The notes below the pieces were generated by a model. That model saw only the letters and a list, made by a program, of their open reading frames with translations, made no database searches and had not been told where the DNA came from. Source: Acetofilamentum sp. (GTDB taxonomy: Bacteria; Bacteroidota; Bacteroidia; Bacteroidales; JAFGUD01). From it: a stretch of DNA of 11,769 nt. Numbering within the stretch: the stretch's first letter is position 1; every line of letters starts with the position of its first letter. This document shows, one piece after another, positions 6,242-11,769 of this stretch. The stretch covers positions 1 through 11,769 of the forward strand of contig DYKL01000076.1 of assembly GCA_020722645.1 (NCBI GenBank), read 5' to 3'. Made by a program: the position numbers and the translations under genes.

Positions 6242-8581
6242 TTAACAGCCGGTATCGTAATAAATGATGTTCCAACCCGGAGTTGTTGAATAATCAGGGG
6301 TTTGGTCTTTGGGTTTATACAAAGGTTTTATTTGTTTTGCACTGCCTGATTTAGATTTGTATCTTATCCAGCTAGGTTGTTCGGGAGCATTGCCGCTATT
6401 GAGCATTTCCTGCCATTTTTCATCAGTAAGACGCTCAGAAACAGGTTGATGAAACTCGTAAAAGGAGAAAATTGCACCTCTTGTAAGTTTTAATCTTCCT
6501 TCGATTTCCACAACAACGTATATTTCCTGTGCTAAACCCACACCAACTTCCAGAGCATCAAAATCGGCAGTATGGACATCAGCAATAACAGGCATATTTT
6601 TATCAGGTCCTTCAATTTCCCACCATTCAGAATAATCAGTGCTTAAAATTCTTAAAGTCAAATTATCAACCAAAGAGCCGATTTTTTGAATCTGTGCATA
6701 TTCCTCATGGGTTACAACCTCATTATTTATTTCTTTTTCGCTTACTGCAATCAAAAAAGTCAGCAAATCGACAAATTCAACACCAATATTTTCAATTCTG
6801 TATTCTAGCATATCCCGTTTTTTCAATTCAGACATAGTAAAATTCATTAAGTCTGACATTCTTTTATAAAACTCTATGTTCGGTTCAACATAACCTTTGG
6901 GAGGTTCGGGTATCCAAACATTTTCTTCGTATCCATCGCCTCCGCACTCGGCAGCCATAGATTCTTTGACAAATAAAATTGTGTTATGTCTCAATTCTGC
7001 CCAACTCGCCAGTATAGTATTTAACGTTTTGTACTGCCAGCCTTCGGTAGTCATAAAAAAAGGTAAAGATGATTTATCTTTAATTTCGTAGAGGGATTTT
7101 AAATTGTAAAGCCAGTAATAATAAAAGTTTTGAGTCCATTCTTCTTTTGAAATCTTATTGTTTTCGCTGATAATTTTGTTTAAAGTATCGGGATAAGCAG
7201 GAAAATTTGTCCACGAAGATTTAAAATCGTTCATCATAAGTTTATAAGCTAAATCGTTGCCAAAAGCAGCCATAATATCTAAGCTCATAGGCATTTTGCG
7301 TTTTTCGTCAGTTAAACGATGAAAAACATAAGAATCAGGCACAAAACGCTGTCCCATAAATCGGAATTGCTTTTTTTGAGCACCCCAAGAGCCGTGTCCC
7401 GATATTTTTTCTGAAGGTAAGTTTTTTAACAATAACAGTAATTTTGACGAATTATTAAAATCGTTAATATCTGTAACACCTGCAAAAATCAAGTCCATTT
7501 CTTTTTTTATCTCTTCGGGACCTGTATCATCAGACAAACCTACGTAAAAAACTGTTGGTTCGTAAATATTTCTCCATAAATTTATAAGTTGTTCATTTTT
7601 AAATGATTTAGTAAATAAAATATGCGTTAAAATAACAGCCGAAAGAATATTTTTCTCCTGTTCAAGTTCAATTCCGGCATTTCCGAGCCACATCATTGAT
7701 TTGAAAAAATTTTCAAGATTTTGGTTACGCGTATAATGACCGCGTGGTATATATTGTGAATAGTCGAATTTTCGTTTAAATAAAGGAGATTCCTGCCAAC
7801 CTGCATTTGAATTGCAATTTTTAATCTCTATTAATGCGAATTCTTTATAATCACCATAAATTTGGGTGTCTTCGCCATCTATAAAATACTGAGCAACACC
7901 AAGATAAGCCAGATTAAAATTGATTGCTTCAATAACTTGTTTGTCTTTTGCAATTTTTAAAAGATTCTGATGTTCAGTAATAAGTTGTTCGAGCAAATTG
8001 CTCAGGATTGTAATAAGATAGTCTTCTTCTATAGTACGAAGCGTCATATCAAAATAAAGATGGTAAAGTTGCAAAATCAAATCAGTAGTTATAAAACTCG
8101 GTATGCCCAGATAATCATTGTTTTCGTATATGTGGAACAATTGCTGATTATTTGTAGGAATAACCACAAAACCGTTTTTTGATATTAAATCTTTTTCATT
8201 GTCAGTAAAATCAGGGTATTGAAATGTATTGAAAATGTTATTGTAATTAACTTTTGAATCAACAAAATTATGCTGCAAAAGTTCTGTTTCCTTTTTTGAC
8301 AATAAATCGACATTGTAAATATCTGTTTCATTCAAGTCGGATTGTTTGTAATCAGTTCGGATTTTGTACCATTTGCAACTCATAAAATAAAAATGCAACT
8401 CGTAAGTTTTGAAAGGTCTTCCGTATTTTGCAAAAATAGAATTACGTAAAAGCCAAAGTTCGCTTATACTTTTTGAATCCAAATCATTATAAGCAAGCTT
8501 GTTTTTGGGTGGTGTAATCTCTTGCGAAAATGCTGAAAAACAAGCTAAAAGCAGTAAAAAAGCAGTAAAAAAAATTTTCAT
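6242..8581 (-). CDS. Exported YARHG-DUF3160 protein
   Basis: A 779-residue protein. The ATG at 8581 gives MKIFFTAFLLLLACFSAFSQ, a clean signal peptide. A longer reading from TTG at 8608 would add nine basic residues and put the start inside the promoter, so it is rejected. Residues about 40-74 are a YARHG domain (LWLLRNSIFAKYGRPF...YF...WY). The remainder, from about 120, is a DUF3160 domain: NGFVVIPTNNQQLFHIYE (136-153), IPSFITTDLILQLYHLYFD, then ASWAELRHNTILFVKES, DVHTADFDALEVGVGL and RGAIFSFYEFHQPVSERLTDEKW. DUF3160 is a large helical exported domain with no assigned activity known to me. Cleavage is probably by signal peptidase I at AFSQ; LLAC at 11-14 could be read as a lipobox, but the residues after it are hydrophobic. 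It is the first gene of a unit with the CapA-like gene, which suggests a shared envelope role. Confidence 0.88.
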   Translation of the reverse strand: MKIFFTAFLLLLACFSAFSQEITPPKNKLAYNDLDSKSISELWLLRNSIFAKYGRPFKTYELHFYFMSCKWYKIRTDYKQSDLNETDIYNVDLLSKKETELLQHNFVDSKVNYNNIFNTFQYPDFTDNEKDLISKNGFVVIPTNNQQLFHIYENNDYLGIPSFITTDLILQLYHLYFDMTLRTIEEDYLITILSNLLEQLITEHQNLLKIAKDKQVIEAINFNLAYLGVAQYFIDGEDTQIYGDYKEFALIEIKNCNSNAGWQESPLFKRKFDYSQYIPRGHYTRNQNLENFFKSMMWLGNAGIELEQEKNILSAVILTHILFTKSFKNEQLINLWRNIYEPTVFYVGLSDDTGPEEIKKEMDLIFAGVTDINDFNNSSKLLLLLKNLPSEKISGHGSWGAQKKQFRFMGQRFVPDSYVFHRLTDEKRKMPMSLDIMAAFGNDLAYKLMMNDFKSSWTNFPAYPDTLNKIISENNKISKEEWTQNFYYYWLYNLKSLYEIKDKSSLPFFMTTEGWQYKTLNTILASWAELRHNTILFVKESMAAECGGDGYEENVWIPEPPKGYVEPNIEFYKRMSDLMNFTMSELKKRDMLEYRIENIGVEFVDLLTFLIAVSEKEINNEVVTHEEYAQIQKIGSLVDNLTLRILSTDYSEWWEIEGPDKNMPVIADVHTADFDALEVGVGLAQEIYVVVEIEGRLKLTRGAIFSFYEFHQPVSERLTDEKWQEMLNSGNAPEQPSWIRYKSKSGSAKQIKPLYKPKDQTPDYSTTPGWNIIYYDTGC

Positions 8582-8605
8582 TTTATTTGTTCTTTTATTT
8601 TTTTT

Positions 8606-8636
8606 CAAAATTAGAAAAAAAAGTTAAGTAAAACAA
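8606..8636 (-). promoter_or_regulatory. Bacteroidota promoter for the DUF3160-CapA unit
   Basis: On the minus strand a TTG (8634-8636) is followed after 20 nt by TAATTTTG (8606-8613), matching the TTG...TAnnTTTG promoter of Bacteroidota with normal spacing. The -7 box ends 24 nt before the ATG at 8581. The box overlaps the alternative TTG start at 8608, which is the main reason to choose 8581. Confidence 0.75.
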
Positions 8637-8800
8637 CTAAAATTAACGTATTTTCAGCAAAAAAGAAGATGAAGGATAAAACACCATCATTATTGAAGAT
8701 GAGGACACTTTTAATGGATAATCTATATATTGCATTACATGTATCTCAAACTGCGACAAACTGATTGCAAATAATAAAGAGTTGCAAATTAAGTTTTTAA

Positions 8801-11032
8801 TTACTTTTTAAATTTTAGTGATACAAAAGTGATATCATCTCTTTGAAAAGTATCTTTTTGCCATAAAGCCAAAAACTTTTCCAGTTCAAATTTTTGTTCC
8901 TCAAAAGATTTATTAATGTTTTGTTCAAGAATTTCAAAAAGTTTTTTTGTTCCGAATTTTTTTCTTTCAAAATTGTTTTGGTCTGTTATACCGTCAGTAT
9001 AAAGAAAAATTGTATCATTTTTGGATAGATTTATTTCATAATTTTGAAAAGAAATCTTGTTTTTAATTCTGCTGCCTCCAATAGATTTTCTTGTAGTGCT
9101 AATTCTTTGAATCTTTTGTGAGCTATGTTCGTATAAAACCAAATCTCTTTTGGCACCGGCAAAAGTGAGTTTAAATTTATCGTTGTTTTCAAAATCGGAG
9201 AATTTACAGATAATTAAATCCATTCCGTCGGTATTTTGATTACTGCTCTGTTTTAAGGCTACACCTATCTCATCATCTAATAAATTCAAAATTTCGGCAG
9301 GTGATTTTAAATTTCTTTCATTTATGAATTTATTCAGCAATCTGATACCGATTAATGACATAAAAGCACCGGGTACACCATGTCCGGTACAGTCAGAAAC
9401 TATAAAAAATAAATTATGACTGCCTTTATTACTGTCAAAAACAGAAGAAAAGAAATAAAAGTCTCCTGAGACAATATCCTTGGGATAATAAATTATCCAA
9501 TTGTTAAAAAATTTGTCAATATCTGACTGTAAAGGCAAACTGGCATTCTGAATTGTACTTGCATATTTTATGCTTGACTCGACAACATCATTTTTTTCTT
9601 GTAAAAGTGTATTTTGTGTAGATATTTTTTCTTTTTGTGCTGATAGTTTTTCATTGATTTTTTTGATTTCATTAAAAGCATCTTGAAGGTTATTAGCCTG
9701 AGTTTCAATTTCCTCTTTTTGTTGGGATATTTCAATGTTTTTAATTTTAAGCAAGTCGTTTGATTTTTTCTTCTGCAAAAAAAGTCTTATTAAAAAGACC
9801 ATTAAAAACAAAACTACTATTATAAAAGTAATCAGAATAGTTTGTATTTTTTTTCTAGCGGCAATTTCACTGTCTTTTTTTTCGATAGTTAAATTCTGGA
9901 GTTCAATTTCTTTTTGTTTTTTATCAGTTTCGTATTTAGTTTCCATTTCAGCAATTTCATTGGTAAAATTTTCATCAAAAAGGCTGTCTTTATAAACAGA
10001 ATATAAAAATAAATAAAAATATGCACTATCAATATTATTCAAATTTTTAAAAGAAATTGCTTTAATATTATAAGCATTTTTGAGCATTTCTTTTTCGTCG
10101 TGTTTTTTTGACAGAATTAAAGCTGAATCGGCATATTTGATTGCTTGATAATATTTTTCCTGATAAGATAAAACTGTGGCAATGTTATTCCATACATTTG
10201 CTATATCGAGGTCAATATTATTTTTTTTATCTAAAATTAACGCTTTATTAAAGTAAAAAAGAGAACTGTCATAAACCTCCATTGTTCTGAAAATAACACC
10301 GAGATTGTTATATGCACTTGCAATTTGTTTAGAATTTCCATATTTTTCTCTAATAACTAAAGATTTTCTTATATAAAAAATAGCAGAATCAAGCTGCTGA
10401 GTCTGCCAAAAAATTAATCCGATATTATTGTATGAAGAACCAATTCCAATTTGATTTTCTAAAAGAATTTCATTATTTAAAGACAATTTATAATAATGTA
10501 ATGCTTCATCATAATTACTTAAATTCCAATAAATTAAGCCAATGTTATTTGTTGTAGCAGCAATTCCTGCTGTATCTTTTATTTTTTCTCTTATTTCAAG
10601 AGCGGATAAATAGTTTGTTAGTGCGTTTGAATATTCAGTTTTATATAAATATGCATTGCCGATGTTATGAAGACATAAAGCCTTTAATTTTTCGTTATCT
10701 GTTTTTAGTGAAAATTCATAAGCAGATTTGAAACTTTCTAAAGATATTGAATATTCTGCATTATACAAATATAATTTACCTTCATCGATTTTCAGCTCAA
10801 CTGTTTTTTCAAAATCATCTATGTCAATTGCTAATTCTATTGCCTGTTTTTTATAATAAATAGCAGAATCATAAGAAATTGAAGCAGCTTCGTCTGAAAT
10901 TTTATTTAATATTTCAATTTTGACTTCATCTTTTTTAGTTTTGTTCAATTCTATTAAGAGCGAGTCAATTTTTTCTTGTGAAATAGCATCAAAGAAGCCA
11001 AAAATTATTATAAAGAAAATTACATATTTCAT
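8801..11032 (-). CDS. TPR sensor with SpoIIE-type PP2C phosphatase
   Basis: A 743-residue membrane signalling protein. The signal peptide is 1-18 (FFDAISQ). Seven clear TPR units follow, with their central Gly/Ala at residues 85, 125, 165, 205, 245, 285 and 325 (the 40-residue NNIG type), and a weaker one before them. A transmembrane helix spans about 398-419, and a long coiled coil rich in Glu, Lys and Gln runs to about 485. The SpoIIE/PP2C serine phosphatase domain covers about 488-743. Metal-site motifs are intact: DIVSGDFYF (519-527), SDCTGHGVPGAFMSL (546-560), DGMDLIICKF (602-611), FAGAKRDLVLY (624-634), LYTDGITD (677-684) and RDDITFVSL (731-739). The TPRs face the periplasm and the phosphatase the cytosol. 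The family usually dephosphorylates an anti-anti-sigma (STAS) protein, but no STAS or anti-sigma kinase gene is in view, so the target is unknown. Confidence 0.92.
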   Translation of the reverse strand: MKYVIFFIIIFGFFDAISQEKIDSLLIELNKTKKDEVKIEILNKISDEAASISYDSAIYYKKQAIELAIDIDDFEKTVELKIDEGKLYLYNAEYSISLESFKSAYEFSLKTDNEKLKALCLHNIGNAYLYKTEYSNALTNYLSALEIREKIKDTAGIAATTNNIGLIYWNLSNYDEALHYYKLSLNNEILLENQIGIGSSYNNIGLIFWQTQQLDSAIFYIRKSLVIREKYGNSKQIASAYNNLGVIFRTMEVYDSSLFYFNKALILDKKNNIDLDIANVWNNIATVLSYQEKYYQAIKYADSALILSKKHDEKEMLKNAYNIKAISFKNLNNIDSAYFYLFLYSVYKDSLFDENFTNEIAEMETKYETDKKQKEIELQNLTIEKKDSEIAARKKIQTILITFIIVVLFLMVFLIRLFLQKKKSNDLLKIKNIEISQQKEEIETQANNLQDAFNEIKKINEKLSAQKEKISTQNTLLQEKNDVVESSIKYASTIQNASLPLQSDIDKFFNNWIIYYPKDIVSGDFYFFSSVFDSNKGSHNLFFIVSDCTGHGVPGAFMSLIGIRLLNKFINERNLKSPAEILNLLDDEIGVALKQSSNQNTDGMDLIICKFSDFENNDKFKLTFAGAKRDLVLYEHSSQKIQRISTTRKSIGGSRIKNKISFQNYEINLSKNDTIFLYTDGITDQNNFERKKFGTKKLFEILEQNINKSFEEQKFELEKFLALWQKDTFQRDDITFVSLKFKK

Positions 11033-11067
11033 AAATATTAAATAAAATTTTTATTAAAAAAACTGAA

Positions 11068-11075
11068 CAAAAATA
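11068..11075 (-). promoter_or_regulatory. -7 promoter element (TATTTTTG)
   Basis: The minus strand reads TATTTTTG, a full match to TAnnTTTG, 35 nt upstream of the TPR-SpoIIE start codon. Possible upstream boxes are a TTTG 14 nt away or a TTG 24 nt away, neither at ideal spacing. The region is AT-rich enough that chance matches must be allowed for. Confidence 0.5.
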
Positions 11076-11123
11076 AATAAAAAATTATACAAATAATTTC
11101 AAAAATTTAACTAATTAGAGTTA

Positions 11124-11150
11124 GTTCATAAAGTTCATAAAGTTGAAAAG
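11124..11150. repeat. GTTCATAAA tandem repeat with distant inverted copy
   Basis: GTTCATAAA occurs twice back to back (11124-11132, 11133-11141), followed by a degenerate third unit GTTGAAAAG. An inverted near-copy GAACTTTATAAAC is at 11209-11221, with a single mismatch to the reverse complement of 11124-11136, and a further relative, ACTTTATTAAC, is at 11227-11237. Between the arms is a small hairpin CCCT-ATA-AGGG (11155-11165). All of this lies in the 226-nt gap between the PAS gene and the phosphatase gene. Confidence 0.65.
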
Positions 11151-11258
11151 CCTGCCCTATAAGGGTCTATAAAGTATAAGCATTTGATATTCAACAAATT
11201 AAATTTAAGAACTTTATAAACCTGGCACTTTATTAACAGACACTAATTAATTTTGCGA

Positions 11259-11597
11259 TTAACTTCTGACATAATGCGGCATTTCGAATGGAATTTCAAG
11301 TGATAATTCTACCAAACCCATAATTTTGCCGTTTTCGTACCAAGGCGATTGATAAATTAACTTTTTAATCCCGTTTTTTTCTATTGTATAAACATTTGTT
11401 TTTTTGTTATTGATTAAATCAAGCATTATGTCAATAGATTTTTGTTGATGGCAATCATATAAACTTTTGCCAATCAGCTCTTTACCTCCGTCCTTACTGA
11501 AAGTTTTTGCAGATTTTTGGTTCATATACAAAATTTTGCCGTTTACATCTGAAACAGTAATAGAAACATTAAATTCTTCTTCCCAATTAAATTTCAT
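11259..11597 (-). CDS. Stand-alone PAS-domain protein
   Basis: A 112-residue cytosolic protein consisting of a single PAS domain and no output domain. The N-terminal half shows the usual PAS strand and helix pattern (VSITVSDVNGKILYMNQKSAKTF, 11-33), then GGKELIGKSLYDCHQ (37-51). The C-terminal half has the PAS beta strands in TNVYTIEKNGIKKLIYQSPW (67-86) and GLVELSLEIPFEMPHYVR. The YTIEKNG...PWY and EIPFEMPH stretches resemble a recurring family of small PAS proteins in Bacteroidota and anaerobes, from memory. No heme-binding signature is evident; His50 or Cys49 could be a ligand but that is speculation. It starts at an ATG with a -7 element 22 nt upstream. It likely acts in trans as a sensor for a partner; the adjacent phosphatase is one candidate. 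Confidence 0.85.
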   Translation of the reverse strand: MKFNWEEEFNVSITVSDVNGKILYMNQKSAKTFSKDGGKELIGKSLYDCHQQKSIDIMLDLINNKKTNVYTIEKNGIKKLIYQSPWYENGKIMGLVELSLEIPFEMPHYVRS

Positions 11598-11618
11598 ATT
11601 GTTGATTTAGAGTTTTTG

Positions 11619-11626
11619 CAAAAATA
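11619..11626 (-). promoter_or_regulatory. -7 promoter element (TATTTTTG) for the PAS gene
   Basis: The minus strand reads TATTTTTG, matching TAnnTTTG, 21 nt upstream of the PAS start codon. No convincing -33 box is seen. Upstream of it, 11627-11769 holds no gene I can support. Confidence 0.55.
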
Positions 11627-11769
11627 ATAAAAGCGATAAATTAACACCACTTAATCAAAAACTGTTGTTAAAATATTGAAGGTTGCATTTCGAGACACCT
11701 ATAACTGCAACAAATTACCTAAGTTTAATGCAATTTTTATACATTACTTTTTAAAGTATTGAATATTAA

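Noticed and set aside
6897..7091. 64-residue plus-strand ORF inside the DUF3160 gene
   Set aside because: Lies wholly within a well-supported gene on the other strand and has no family features.
8669..8764. 31-codon plus-strand ORF beginning MKDKTPSLLK
   Set aside because: Short, no promoter or ribosome-site support, no recognisable pattern, and antiparallel to another equally weak short frame.
9735..9995. 86-residue Phe/Ser/Lys-rich plus-strand ORF
   Set aside because: It is the antisense image of the transmembrane and coiled-coil coding region of the phosphatase, which explains its composition.
4277..11704. ACACCTATAA shared by the 4271/4387 repeats and 11695-11704
   Set aside because: Ten AT-rich bases with no flanking similarity; consistent with chance.
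11682..11711. GTTGCA/TGCAAC inverted repeat upstream of the PAS gene
   Set aside because: Six-base arms with an 18-nt loop are too weak to call an operator or terminator without comparison to relatives.
11745..11758. TACTTT-TT-AAAGTA palindrome at the window end
   Set aside because: Only six A/T-rich pairs with a 2-nt loop; likely by chance in such AT-rich sequence, and the neighbouring gene is not visible.

Overview
The window is AT-rich DNA from a Bacteroidota genome, probably Bacteroidales-like or a relative. Three things point there. The first gene ends in a type IX secretion (T9SS) C-terminal sorting domain. Several proteins have signal peptides ending in FAQ, FSQ or IAQ. Four minus-strand genes or operons are preceded by the Bacteroidota -7 promoter element TAnnTTTG, with no obvious Shine-Dalgarno sequences. 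No tRNA, rRNA, CRISPR array, integrase or transposase is visible, so this looks like ordinary chromosome.

Layout from left to right. At 1-1117 (+) a short T9SS cargo protein, cut at its 5' end by the window edge, is followed 5 nt later by a second secreted beta-rich protein. A strong inverted repeat at 1142-1200 lies between this pair and a convergent minus-strand operon (3530 to 1203). That operon encodes an exported, single-pass membrane protein (DUF3999/discoidin-like) and a LuxC-type acyl-CoA reductase. A divergent plus-strand gene (3629-4231) encodes a TrmO/TsaA-family protein that unexpectedly carries a lipoprotein signal peptide and ends in four histidines. The 272-nt gap after it (4232-4503) holds a duplicated 72-79 bp element flanking a GC-rich hairpin.

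From 8581 down to 4504 (-) lies a two-gene unit: a large exported YARHG-DUF3160 protein (start corrected here to 8581), then a CapA-type metallophosphatase with an FG-GAP-like C-terminal extension. From 11032 to 8801 (-) is a membrane phosphatase with periplasmic TPR repeats in an exact 40-residue register, one transmembrane helix, a coiled coil and a cytosolic SpoIIE/PP2C domain. From 11597 to 11259 (-) is a stand-alone PAS-domain protein.

Functionally, most of the window concerns the cell envelope and signalling: secreted or exported proteins, a CapA-like envelope enzyme, and two signalling proteins next to each other but with their own promoters. I see no clear new defence or mobile system. 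The most unusual items are the lipoprotein-type TrmO homologue, the duplicated hairpin element behind it, and the YARHG-DUF3160/CapA-FG-GAP pair.
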